A DNA stretch of 7,884 bases from Flavobacteriales bacterium UBA5422 (GCA_002409405.1 DHNG01000029.1:17676-25559); one strand, 5' to 3'; positions 1-6,229 are shown, counted from the first letter of the stretch. The notes: generated from the letters alone by a model not told the origin. A program made the numbers and translations.

Positions 1-58
1 TCGAACTCGCGACCCTCAGCTTGGAAGGCTGACGCTCTACCAACTGAGCTACTCCCGC
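1..58 (-). tRNA. tRNA-Gly (anticodon TCC), 3' end cut by window edge
   Basis: Read on the minus strand, the gene begins GCGGGAG at 58 (5' acceptor strand). The D arm (AGCTCAGTTGGTAGAGC) follows, then an anticodon arm with stem TCAGC/GCTGA around the loop CTTCCAA. The anticodon is therefore TCC, decoding GGA as glycine. The variable loop and the 5' half of the T arm ending in TTCGA are present. The 3' half of the T stem and the 3' acceptor strand lie beyond position 1. It follows tRNA-Thr by only 7 bp and is almost certainly cotranscribed with it from the promoter near 211-240. All visible cloverleaf parts look intact. Confidence 0.95.
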
Positions 59-65
59 TTAAAAA

Positions 66-142
66 TGGAGCCGATAGAGGGACTCGAACCCACGACCTGC
101 TGATTACAAATCAGCTGCTCTAGCCAGCTGAGCTACATCGGC
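66..142 (-). tRNA. tRNA-Thr (anticodon TGT), CCA encoded
   Basis: On the minus strand the gene runs from GCCGATG (5' acceptor strand, ending at 142) to TATCGGC, which pairs over seven positions with one G-U. A discriminator T and a gene-encoded CCA (66-68) follow. The D arm is canonical. The anticodon stem GCTGA/TCAGC encloses the loop TTTGTAA, giving anticodon TGT (reads ACA, threonine). The T arm contains GGTTCGAGTCC. It is the first gene of a tandem that continues into tRNA-Gly. In many Bacteroidota a Thr/Tyr/Gly/Thr tRNA block leads into tuf; whether that holds here lies outside the window. Confidence 0.96.
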
Positions 143-203
143 GTATTATTGTTGGTATTATTTTGTTATCTGAAAGAACGTTTCAAAATGAAAAAATCAC
201 TTT

Positions 204-240
204 GGGAGTGCAAATATATACAAGAATTTTATTCTTGCCA
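204..240 (-). promoter_or_regulatory. Probable promoter of the tRNA-Thr/tRNA-Gly operon
   Basis: On the minus strand the box TATATTTG (211-218) exactly matches the Bacteroidota -7 consensus TAnnTTTG. It is followed by CACTCCC, a context typical of stable-RNA promoters in this phylum. Transcription would start near 204-206, about 60 bp before tRNA-Thr. No perfect TTG is present at the expected -33 distance. A perfect 7-bp inverted repeat (CAAGAAT, 221-227; ATTCTTG, 231-237) with a 3-base centre lies directly upstream of the -7 box. Confidence 0.6.
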
Positions 241-336
241 CATCCGGATAAAAAAAAATGTAATTTTTGTAGCAATTTTTCTCGGTAATATACATGGTTA
301 ATTCATGAATGGTTGAAAAACAATCTGTTTCGTGCA

Positions 337-1809
337 TCATTGATCTTCACGGAGATTGTCCGGCGGAGAAACAATAATCGGAGAATTTACCTCTTGTCGT
401 TTTTTCTTGTTCCAATAGTAATAAAAAGGCAGTCCGGATAAAATGAGAGACAAACCAATCATGGATTTGAACGGGGATTCATAGAAAGAGATAATCATTA
501 AGATAATGCAAAAAAGTACAAATACAACAGGTACAATCGGGTAAAGAGGTACTTTATAGGGGCGTGGCATGTCTTTCAGTTTTATGCGCAAACGGATCAC
601 GCCGAATACAATCAATCCATTGAAAATAAATGCAGAAATAATCACCAGATCCGTCAGTACTTCAAACGATCCTGAAAACACCAACAAGCATGCCCAGATA
701 CATTGGTAAATCAATGCATAATGTGGTGTACGATTCGTTGTATGTGCCTGTGCTGCTTTTTTGAAAAACAATCCTTTTTTTGCCATTGCATAATAGATGC
801 GGGAAGAAACAAGAATAGTTGCATTGGTACATCCGAATGTAGAAACGAGAATCATGGCACTGACAACATAAGCTCCTCCCGTTCCCAATAATTTATCAAC
901 AACCAGCACTGCTGCGATATTGTTTTCATCCATACGGATGTCAGCCAGCATTTCATCAACAGGAAGAACATACAGGTACGCCGTGTTAATGAGCAGGTAA
1001 ACGAAAATGACAATGGAAATCCCAATGACCAGAGCACGCGGCAGATTCTTGTGGGGATTTTGAATTTCCTCCCCGATAAATCCAAGTGCAAGCCACCCTT
1101 CATATCCCCAGAACGCAGATCGGATAGCCAGTACCATCACACTGATAAACGCAAAAAACGTAAATCCTCCGGCAGGATAATTGGAAGAATAGGTTTCAAA
1201 TGTTTCAATGTTTCCGGTAGCACTTCCAAATGCACCGATGATGACGATAAGTATAGAGATAAGAATCAGAAAGGTAAACAGCAGGCTGAGGTGGCCTCCT
1301 TTTTTTGTTCCTTTAATATTGACAAGCGTCAAGGCAATAATTAAGAGGCAGGCAACCAGTTTAGCTCCGAAATTAGCTAGCGGATACAATCCGAAAATGG
1401 AGATGGATTCGTATTGCTCAGGCAGTCGTGGTAGTTCAATAAACGTATTTAATGCGCCTGCAAATACAAATGCGATCGAAGAAACAGCACCCGTTTGAAC
1501 AACGGTAAAGCAAGCCCAGCCATAGAGAAAAGAAATCAGTTTCCCGTATATTTTTTCCAGCCAGTTGAAGGGACCGCCTGAGTGAGGAAACAATGCGCTG
1601 AGTTCTGCGATACAAAAGACTCCGAATAAAATAAGGATTCCTGCAATCAACCAGGCAAGGATAACCAACCAGGGCGCGTGCAGTAATTCTGCCATCGGTG
1701 CTACTTTCTTAAAAACACCCGAACCGATAATGGCACTGATGACAATAACAATGGCCATTTTTAATCCGAATGTCCGGGATAGCTCGTTGTGAGAAGTGTC
1801 TTTGCTCAT
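337..1809 (-). CDS. APC-family amino acid permease (LAT/SteT-like)
   Basis: This is a 490-residue integral inner-membrane transporter of the APC superfamily, expected to move amino acids by proton symport or exchange; the substrate cannot be read from sequence. About twelve hydrophobic helices are visible. Helix 1 carries the conserved unwound motif IIGSGVF (27-33). The helix 6 region has the family signature FWGYEGW (233-239) followed by GEEIQNP (246-252) and NLPRAL (255-260). A conserved RPYKVPLYP precedes helix 11 (416-424). The C-terminal tail from about 468 is polar and cytoplasmic. I chose the ATG at 1809; the frame stays open to a TTG at 1839, but the extra ten residues are unlike a normal N-terminus and that DNA resembles a promoter (TATATTTA). 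It stands 160 bp downstream of floT and appears to be a separate transcription unit. The closest named relatives by pattern are heteromeric-type light-subunit transporters and the Bacillus Ser/Thr exchanger SteT. Confidence 0.9.
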   Translation of the reverse strand: MSKDTSHNELSRTFGLKMAIVIVISAIIGSGVFKKVAPMAELLHAPWLVILAWLIAGILILFGVFCIAELSALFPHSGGPFNWLEKIYGKLISFLYGWACFTVVQTGAVSSIAFVFAGALNTFIELPRLPEQYESISIFGLYPLANFGAKLVACLLIIALTLVNIKGTKKGGHLSLLFTFLILISILIVIIGAFGSATGNIETFETYSSNYPAGGFTFFAFISVMVLAIRSAFWGYEGWLALGFIGEEIQNPHKNLPRALVIGISIVIFVYLLINTAYLYVLPVDEMLADIRMDENNIAAVLVVDKLLGTGGAYVVSAMILVSTFGCTNATILVSSRIYYAMAKKGLFFKKAAQAHTTNRTPHYALIYQCIWACLLVFSGSFEVLTDLVIISAFIFNGLIVFGVIRLRIKLKDMPRPYKVPLYPIVPVVFVLFCIILMIISFYESPFKSMIGLSLILSGLPFYYYWNKKKRQEVNSPIIVSPPDNLREDQ

Positions 1810-1969
1810 AAGTATGTACGAAACACTAAATATAAGCAAAATTCAGGAGCGAAGCTGTATTACGATCTCGTATTCAACCAGATTGAGCGCAAACTGTTCG
1901 AGGTATGGAACAAAAATGAATCGTTCGATATCAATTTAGACCAAAATAACACGATCAAACAGAATGCTG

Positions 1970-3505
1970 TTATTGCTGCTGGTCTTTACCACTGTTTTCA
2001 GTTCCCTCGGAAGCAGGCTTGTTGATCTCAGTTGCATCATCCGCTCCTTTCAGATAGGTCGGGAGGTTTAATCCAGCCATGTTAAACAAATCATTCAACG
2101 GTGGTACGGTTTTCATCATTCCTGACACGAAATTAGCGGTCGAATTTGCACCGTTTTCCGAGTTGTTTCCGGAATCCCAAACAGTGATTTTATCAATCTT
2201 AATATTTTTAACAGCTTCCACCTGTGTTTTCACCAATTCCGGTAATTTTTCAATCAACAATAACTGGAATGCTTTCGTCGGATCTCCACCAGCGGCAGCA
2301 ACAACGTCCCTGTACCCTTCTGCTTGCTTAGTCAGAATCTCATACAACCCTTTCGCTTCAGCTTCCATTTTTGCATAGATGGCATCAGCTTCCCCTTTTG
2401 CCTGCTCTCTTAAGCGCTCTGCTTCTGCTTGTGCTTCAATGATTGCTCGTTGCTTGGCAATTTCTGCCGGTATCACAATGTTTGCGATTTGTGTTGAACG
2501 CTCTCTCTCTGAACGGGCAGTTTCTGCTTTTTGTTCTGCTACGTACGCTTCTTCGAGTGCTTTTGCCTGTTGCACTTTTTCAGCAGAAATAGCAATGCGT
2601 AGTGCTTCCGCTTCTTTCTCTCTACGTGCAGCTTCTGAATTGGCAATGTCAATCTTGGCTTCGTTTTCTCCTTTTACGGCAATGGCATTTGCTTCGGAAG
2701 TTGCTACACGCGTATCCCGTTCTGCTTCCGCTTTACCAATTGATTCATCTCTGGATGCTGATGCAATACTAACCTCTCTGTCTTTATTGGTGATGGCAAT
2801 TTTGACATCCCGGTCTCTGTGTGTTTCTGCAATCTGTACGTCGCGTTCCCTGTCGGCAATTGCTTTTCCTGTTTCCCCGATTTTTTCTTGCTCTGCAACG
2901 GAAATTTTCGCTTCGTTGATTGCTTTTGCAGCAGCTTCTTTCCCCAATGCTTCAATGTAGCCGGATTCATCTTTGATGTCGGTTACGTTGACATTGATCA
3001 GTTTCAAACCGATTTTTTTCAATTCGGTATCCACATTTTTAGAAATATTGTCCAGGAATTTATCCCGGTCAGAATTGATTTCTTCAATGGTCATTGTTGC
3101 AATAACCAGACGCAACTGACCGAACAGGATGTCTTTAGCCAGTTCCTGAATATCTCCGGGAGCCAATCCCAACAACCGTTCTGCCGCATTATTCATACTG
3201 TCTGTTTCTGTTGAAATGGCAATCGTAAAACGACATGGAACGTCCACGCGAATATTTTGTCGTGACAGTGCATTTGTCAGATTCGCTTCAATGGAAATCG
3301 GTTTCAAATCAAGATAGGCATAGTCCTGAATCACCGGCCATATAAAAGCACCTCCTCCGTGAATACATTTTGCCGAACTTCCGCCGGTTTTCCCGTATAC
3401 AACTAAAATTTTATCAGAGGGACAACGCTTGTACCGGGAGATAAGAGCTAAAAAGATAACAAATCCAACGACAACCGCTATTACGATCAATAATAATCCT
3501 TCCAT
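1970..3505 (-). CDS. floT: Flotillin (FloT/YuaG-like membrane scaffold protein)
   Basis: This 511-residue flotillin scaffolds membrane microdomains. An N-terminal hydrophobic segment (about 3-23) anchors it. The SPFH/band-7 domain runs from about 26 to 190 (ILVVYGKTGG, FIWPVIQDYAYLDL, LTNALSRQNIRVDVP). A long Ala/Glu/Arg-rich coiled coil follows (about 190-400), including five 11-residue repeats at 218-272. The C-terminal flotillin domain shows LPELVKTQVEAVKNIKIDKI and TVWDSG (421-445), the usual signature. The tail after 450 is Asn/Gly/Glu-rich and poorly conserved in character, ending in QQQ. Length and domain order match full-length bacterial flotillins. It starts 13 bp after the NfeD-like gene and shares its transcript. 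In Bacillus the equivalent pair yuaF-floT acts in membrane fluidity and protein oligomerisation. Enterobacterial YqiK is the alternative relative; the C-terminal motif favours FloT. Confidence 0.93.
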   Translation of the reverse strand: MEGLLLIVIAVVVGFVIFLALISRYKRCPSDKILVVYGKTGGSSAKCIHGGGAFIWPVIQDYAYLDLKPISIEANLTNALSRQNIRVDVPCRFTIAISTETDSMNNAAERLLGLAPGDIQELAKDILFGQLRLVIATMTIEEINSDRDKFLDNISKNVDTELKKIGLKLINVNVTDIKDESGYIEALGKEAAAKAINEAKISVAEQEKIGETGKAIADRERDVQIAETHRDRDVKIAITNKDREVSIASASRDESIGKAEAERDTRVATSEANAIAVKGENEAKIDIANSEAARREKEAEALRIAISAEKVQQAKALEEAYVAEQKAETARSERERSTQIANIVIPAEIAKQRAIIEAQAEAERLREQAKGEADAIYAKMEAEAKGLYEILTKQAEGYRDVVAAAGGDPTKAFQLLLIEKLPELVKTQVEAVKNIKIDKITVWDSGNNSENGANSTANFVSGMMKTVPPLNDLFNMAGLNLPTYLKGADDATEINKPASEGTENSGKDQQQ

Positions 3506-3518
3506 AGTGTTTCTGTGT

Positions 3519-4088
3519 TTATAGTTTTTCTACAATTAATAATTTTCCCGATTCAATCCCCGTGATTTTAACCATGTTTCCGGAAGGAATCCGTTCACCG
3601 GATGTGATAGCATCCAATTCATGTGTTGTACCGTTGACAGATACCTGTACTTTTCCGCTACCCGAGCGCTCTTCCGGAATCGAGAGATAAACAGACCCGA
3701 CTTTACCGACTGTATTATCTAATTTGAATGTATTGTCTTCACTCAATTTCATGATTTGGCGGATCAATAGAAAAAAGAGAAATAAAAATGCCGCACCGAC
3801 TACAGTTGCCAGTAACACCAGGATGGTTTTATTTTCCAGTTTATTGTAAAACAAGACACCTGTCCAGCTAAACCCAATCAAAAAGTTAATGAGGTTGCGC
3901 AATGAAAATAATTGAAACGGTGCGTCTCCTCCGTCCAGGTCTCCGTCAAAATCAGCTTCAACTCCGTCCGCTCCGTCTGCACCGATAAATGTCAGAATGG
4001 TCTGAATAATGAAAATAACACTGACGGGGATAGCGATGTACCAGAATGTCTGGTGGAGTGAGTCAAGGTTTTGTAAGAATCCGAACAT
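3519..4088 (-). CDS. NfeD/YuaF-like membrane protein, flotillin partner
   Basis: This 189-residue protein has three hydrophobic helices (about 14-36, 64-82, 88-110) and a C-terminal OB-fold NfeD-like domain (about 120-189: NTVGKVGSVYLSI, a short Gly-rich turn, GNMVKITGIESGKLLIVEKL). Between helices 1 and 2 is an Asp/Gly-rich loop (37-55, ADGVEADFDGDLDGGD). Proteins of this type are encoded beside flotillins (yuaF-floT, yqiJ-yqiK) and are thought to work with them at the membrane. The gap to floT is 13 bp, so the two are one operon. I start at the ATG at 4088; the frame is open to a TTG at 4118, which would add ten residues. The TTG falls at the probable promoter -7 box (4116-4123), which argues against it. 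The protease-fused long NfeD form is excluded by the length and the absence of a ClpP-like domain. Confidence 0.85.
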   Translation of the reverse strand: MFGFLQNLDSLHQTFWYIAIPVSVIFIIQTILTFIGADGADGVEADFDGDLDGGDAPFQLFSLRNLINFLIGFSWTGVLFYNKLENKTILVLLATVVGAAFLFLFFLLIRQIMKLSEDNTFKLDNTVGKVGSVYLSIPEERSGSGKVQVSVNGTTHELDAITSGERIPSGNMVKITGIESGKLLIVEKL

Positions 4089-4115
4089 AGTATAATTAAG
4101 GTTATCAACGGTTTC

Positions 4116-4123
4116 CAAAAATA
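4116..4123 (-). promoter_or_regulatory. Possible -7 box of the NfeD-floT operon
   Basis: On the minus strand TATTTTTG fits the Bacteroidota -7 consensus TAnnTTTG and lies 28 bp before the chosen ATG. That would give a leader of about 20 bases. No clean -33 TTG is seen at the expected distance, so the call rests on one element and its position. Confidence 0.4.
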
Positions 4124-4186
4124 ATCAAATATTCGGAATAATGAATAGTGTGGAGTGAAGAATGAAGGGATTTGTATATGTAATGA

Positions 4187-5140
4187 TTACTGCTTATTCT
4201 TTTCGTTCATCAATGCTTCATATTCCGTGTAAATGAGATCATTCGGTTCTTCTTTGAACAATTCTTTCAACTGCTGATAATTGTATCTGTAAATCCATGA
4301 AATTCCCCACTTCTTGTAGTACTGATCTGATGATTGGTAAACGGGGTCTTTCAATGCTTCATCAAAAGAAATTGTTTCATATCCTTCATTGCGCAATTCC
4401 CGGATGATCTGTGGAAGGTAATGTTCATTGATCAGGTTGTCGTGACACAGGTAGATTTGCTTGACATTCCGGTTGTAAAACAATTGACACACCTTTTCAA
4501 GGTAATGAAACATGGCCAGTGTCTGATTTACATACCGACGCCCGGTGACGGATGCATTCACTGTGTCACCTTTTGATAAATAATATTCGTAAACGGCGCT
4601 ATACGCCCAATCTTCACTCTCCACACTAAATGGAGCAATTGTTATACCCTTCGCTTCAAAATAATTTCGCATCTGGTGATGTTGCAGACTGTCTTTTCCC
4701 AGACAATTAAACGGAAACCGGAAACTACGGATGGTTTTGTTGTATTTCTGTGCGATTGGCATGGAAACAGCCAATCCCCGTTCAATATCCTGTGCGTAAA
4801 AGCTGAATGTAGTGTCACTGTAGTACAAATGACTGTAGGTGTGACTCCCTACACTGACCAGCGGATTGGAAATCCAACGTTCGATGTTACGGAATCGTTT
4901 GATGCTGTCATCTGCAAACAAGCGTCCTTCGGAAATGAAGATCATAACGGGTGTGTTTAATACAACGATGGAGTCGAGCATTGTTGCTTTGAAATCTTCC
5001 GGAAGGTATGCATTGCGCTGTTCAATATCATCCATTGTAATGGCTACCTGTTTCTGAGAAAAACCAGGAAGAATCCAAATAAAAAAGAGCAATATGGATA
5101 GTACAACTGCTCGAAGAAAACGAATGGAGGCAAACGTCAT
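4187..5140 (-). CDS. Secreted polysaccharide deacetylase (NodB-homology, CE4-type)
   Basis: This 317-residue exported enzyme is predicted to remove N- or O-acetyl groups from a cell-envelope or extracellular polysaccharide. A signal peptide occupies about 1-28 (basic start, hydrophobic core, cleavage likely after PGFS). The NodB motifs are all present: TMDD (35-38, catalytic base and metal Asp), SHTYSH (99-104, zinc ligands His100 and His104), RFPF (141-144), SEDWAYS (175-181, motif 4) and LCHDN (231-235, His233). The Asp-His-His metal site is complete, so it should be active. The C-terminal 50 residues are Tyr-rich and not recognised. The ATG at 5140 is the natural start because the signal peptide begins there. 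A possible -7 box TATTTTTG lies at 5168-5175. The stop is about 98 bp before the NfeD-like gene, which has its own candidate promoter. Substrate (chitin oligomer, peptidoglycan, exopolysaccharide) cannot be decided. Confidence 0.88.
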   Translation of the reverse strand: MTFASIRFLRAVVLSILLFFIWILPGFSQKQVAITMDDIEQRNAYLPEDFKATMLDSIVVLNTPVMIFISEGRLFADDSIKRFRNIERWISNPLVSVGSHTYSHLYYSDTTFSFYAQDIERGLAVSMPIAQKYNKTIRSFRFPFNCLGKDSLQHHQMRNYFEAKGITIAPFSVESEDWAYSAVYEYYLSKGDTVNASVTGRRYVNQTLAMFHYLEKVCQLFYNRNVKQIYLCHDNLINEHYLPQIIRELRNEGYETISFDEALKDPVYQSSDQYYKKWGISWIYRYNYQQLKELFKEEPNDLIYTEYEALMNEKNKQ

Positions 5141-5167
5141 GAGGTGTTAATTATCAGGGGACAGGTT

Positions 5168-5175
5168 CAAAAATA
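5168..5175 (-). promoter_or_regulatory. Possible -7 box of the deacetylase gene
   Basis: TATTTTTG on the minus strand matches TAnnTTTG and lies 27 bp upstream of the ATG at 5140, inside the divergent intergenic region. No TTG is evident at -33. The same octamer sits at almost the same distance before the NfeD-like gene. Confidence 0.4.
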
Positions 5176-5201
5176 GCGAATTTATATGTAGGACGACCGA
5201 C

Positions 5202-5228
5202 TTCATCTGTGCTATTTTTATACCTTTA
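5202..5228 (+). promoter_or_regulatory. Possible promoter of the SDR gene
   Basis: TACCTTTA (5221-5228) matches TAnnTTTG at seven of eight positions. A TTC at 5202-5204 stands where the -33 TTG would be. Transcription would start near 5234, about 19 bases before the ATG. No Shine-Dalgarno sequence is visible, as is usual in this phylum. Confidence 0.35.
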
Positions 5229-5252
5229 TGCCAAATCGAAGTTTACAGAAGC

Positions 5253-6035
5253 ATGTCATTAAAAAATAAAACTGCAGTCGTGTGTGGAAGTACACAGGGA
5301 ATCGGATGGGAAACAGCAAAATTATTAGCAGATAAAGGAGCTACACTCGTTCTCGTTGCCAGAAATGAAGCGACATTAAAAGAAAGAGTAGCTGAACTTT
5401 CTTCATCTGAAGGGCAGAAGCATACCTATTTAGCAGCTGATTTTAGTAAACCTGAAGAGTTGAAAACAATCGTGGGAAATTGGGTTGCTGCGGGCAATCA
5501 TGCAAATATCCTGGTCAATAACACCGGAGGACCAAAAGGCGGACCGATTATCGATGCGGCAATTGAAGAATTTACCTCTACATTCAACCAACACCTGGTT
5601 TGTAACCACATCCTTGTACAGGCATTGTACAAGGGAATGATTGAATCGGGATACGGACGGATCATTAATGTGATCTCAACAAGTGTCAAGCAACCATTGA
5701 ACAACCTGGGAGTTTCCAATACCATTCGCGGGGCGGTTGCCAGCTGGAGTAAAACATTGGCCAATGAACTCGGACAATATGGAATCACTGTCAATAATGT
5801 GCTTCCGGGAGCAACCAATACCGGACGTTTACAAAGTATTGCCGAAGCAAAATCTTCTAAAACGGGAGAAACAACCACTGAAATCTTTGACGAAATGGCA
5901 AAAGAATCTCCAATGAAACGAATTGCGGAGCCGGTGGAAATAGCCAACGCAATTGTCTTTCTGGCATCTCCGGAAGCTTCTTACATCAATGGAATTAATG
6001 TTCCGGTTGATGGTGGAAGAACGAAGTCATTGTAA
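5253..6035 (+). CDS. SDR-family oxidoreductase-like protein lacking the Tyr-Lys pair
   Basis: This 260-residue protein has a classical short-chain dehydrogenase fold and length. The nucleotide-binding glycine motif is GSTQGIG (12-18), the NNAG equivalent is NNTGGP (89-94), and the post-active-site motif reads NNVLPGATNTGR (181-192). Ser142/Ser144 occupy the catalytic serine region. However, where FabG-like enzymes have YxxxK at 155-159, this protein has SNTIR, so both catalytic Tyr (now Ser155) and Lys (now Arg159) are replaced. Surrounding sequence (KQPLNNL, GAVASWSKTLANELG) is well preserved, so this is not decay or a frameshift. A group of beta-ketoacyl-ACP-reductase-like SDRs with such an imperfect tetrad is known; its reaction is not clear. 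Automatic annotation as 3-oxoacyl-ACP reductase would be doubtful. It is a single-gene unit ended by the terminator at 6058-6091. Confidence 0.88.
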   Translation: MSLKNKTAVVCGSTQGIGWETAKLLADKGATLVLVARNEATLKERVAELSSSEGQKHTYLAADFSKPEELKTIVGNWVAAGNHANILVNNTGGPKGGPIIDAAIEEFTSTFNQHLVCNHILVQALYKGMIESGYGRIINVISTSVKQPLNNLGVSNTIRGAVASWSKTLANELGQYGITVNNVLPGATNTGRLQSIAEAKSSKTGETTTEIFDEMAKESPMKRIAEPVEIANAIVFLASPEASYINGINVPVDGGRTKSL

Positions 6036-6057
6036 AAACAAGTATACAATAACGCAT

Positions 6058-6091
6058 AAAAAATCCCCGGGCATTCGTCCGGGGATTTTTT
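6058..6091 (+). terminator. Strong intrinsic terminator after the SDR gene
   Basis: A perfect 13-bp stem (AAAAAATCCCCGG, 6058-6070; CCGGGGATTTTTT, 6079-6091) closes an 8-base loop (GCATTCGT). The GC core followed by T6 makes a classic rho-independent terminator 22 bp after the SDR stop. The A-tract on the left arm would also allow function in the other direction, but no minus-strand gene ends here. Confidence 0.92.
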
Positions 6092-6107
6092 GTTATTCAG
6101 CATGGCA

Positions 6108-6133
6108 TCCCCTTTGGAGGAGAATTAAGGGGA
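6108..6133. repeat. Imperfect hairpin TCCCCTT...AAGGGGA
   Basis: A 7-bp inverted repeat (6108-6114 and 6127-6133) encloses the 12-base centre TGGAGGAGAATT. It lies between the SDR terminator and the promoter of the next unit, without a T-tract. It may be a worn copy of a dispersed intergenic repeat; only a genome comparison could show this. Confidence 0.3.
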
Positions 6134-6159
6134 GCAACGATTAAAGTAAAAAAATAATC

Positions 6160-6172
6160 GCAACTTAGTTGC
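6160..6172. promoter_or_regulatory. Operator-like palindrome, box A (GCAACTTAGTTGC)
   Basis: This is a perfect 13-bp palindrome (GCAACT-T-AGTTGC, centre 6166). It contains the TTG (6169-6171) that would be the -33 element of the downstream operon. Its centre lies 40 bp from that of the related box at 6200-6212. A dimeric repressor bound here would block RNA polymerase. Zur, the zinc repressor, is the natural candidate because YciC/ZigA-type genes are commonly Zur-controlled, but I cannot match this to a known consensus. Confidence 0.6.
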
Positions 6173-6200
6173 AATAGATGAATCTTTTTAATTATTATTG
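6169..6200 (+). promoter_or_regulatory. Probable promoter of the small protein-GTPase operon
   Basis: TTG (6169-6171) and TATTATTG (6193-6200, seven of eight matches to TAnnTTTG) are separated by 21 bases, within the spacing used by Bacteroidota primary sigma factor. The start of transcription would fall near 6205-6207, about 24 bases before the ATG at 6230. Each element overlaps one of the two palindromes, which suits repression by occlusion. Confidence 0.5.
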
Positions 6201-6212
6201 CAACAAAATTGC
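6200..6212. promoter_or_regulatory. Operator-like palindrome, box B (GCAACAAAATTGC)
   Basis: This 13-bp element matches box A at the outer GCAAC and TTGC positions and has one arm mismatch. Dyad symmetry continues outward through AT-rich flanks (TTATTATT on the left, ATTAATAA on the right) with one further mismatch. It covers the end of the probable -7 box and the expected transcription start. Confidence 0.5.
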
Positions 6213-6229
6213 ATTAATAAAATTATTCT

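Noticed and set aside
249..270. T-tract on the minus strand downstream of the permease as a terminator
   Set aside because: There is a run of T but no GC-containing hairpin before it, so I cannot support an intrinsic terminator.
1810..1839. Ten-residue N-terminal extension of the permease from a TTG
   Set aside because: The ATG at 1809 gives a normal polar N-terminus before helix 1, and the extension DNA resembles a promoter -7 region.
1959..1972. AACAG-AATG-CTGTT hairpin at the floT stop as a terminator
   Set aside because: It has only five base pairs, overlaps the stop codon, and no uninterrupted T-run follows on the minus strand.
2379..2960. Long plus-strand open frame (193 codons) rich in Ser, Ala and Phe
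   Set aside because: It is the antisense of the flotillin coiled coil; Ala/Glu/Arg-rich codons leave the opposite strand open. It has no promoter, and its composition is that of a shadow.
4089..4118. Ten-residue N-terminal extension of the NfeD-like protein from a TTG
   Set aside because: The TTG falls within the candidate -7 box at 4116-4123, and the ATG at 4088 gives the expected start before helix 1.
4180..4190. Palindrome GTAATGATTAC across the deacetylase stop codon
   Set aside because: The stem is five AT-rich pairs with no T-tract; too weak for a terminator and likely chance.
5498..5947. Minus-strand open frame of 149 codons inside the SDR gene
   Set aside because: It lies wholly opposite a clear SDR with intact motifs and has no recognisable domain of its own.
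5253..6035. Naming the SDR gene fabG
   Set aside because: The catalytic Tyr and Lys are replaced by Ser155 and Arg159, and there is no fatty-acid synthesis neighbour.
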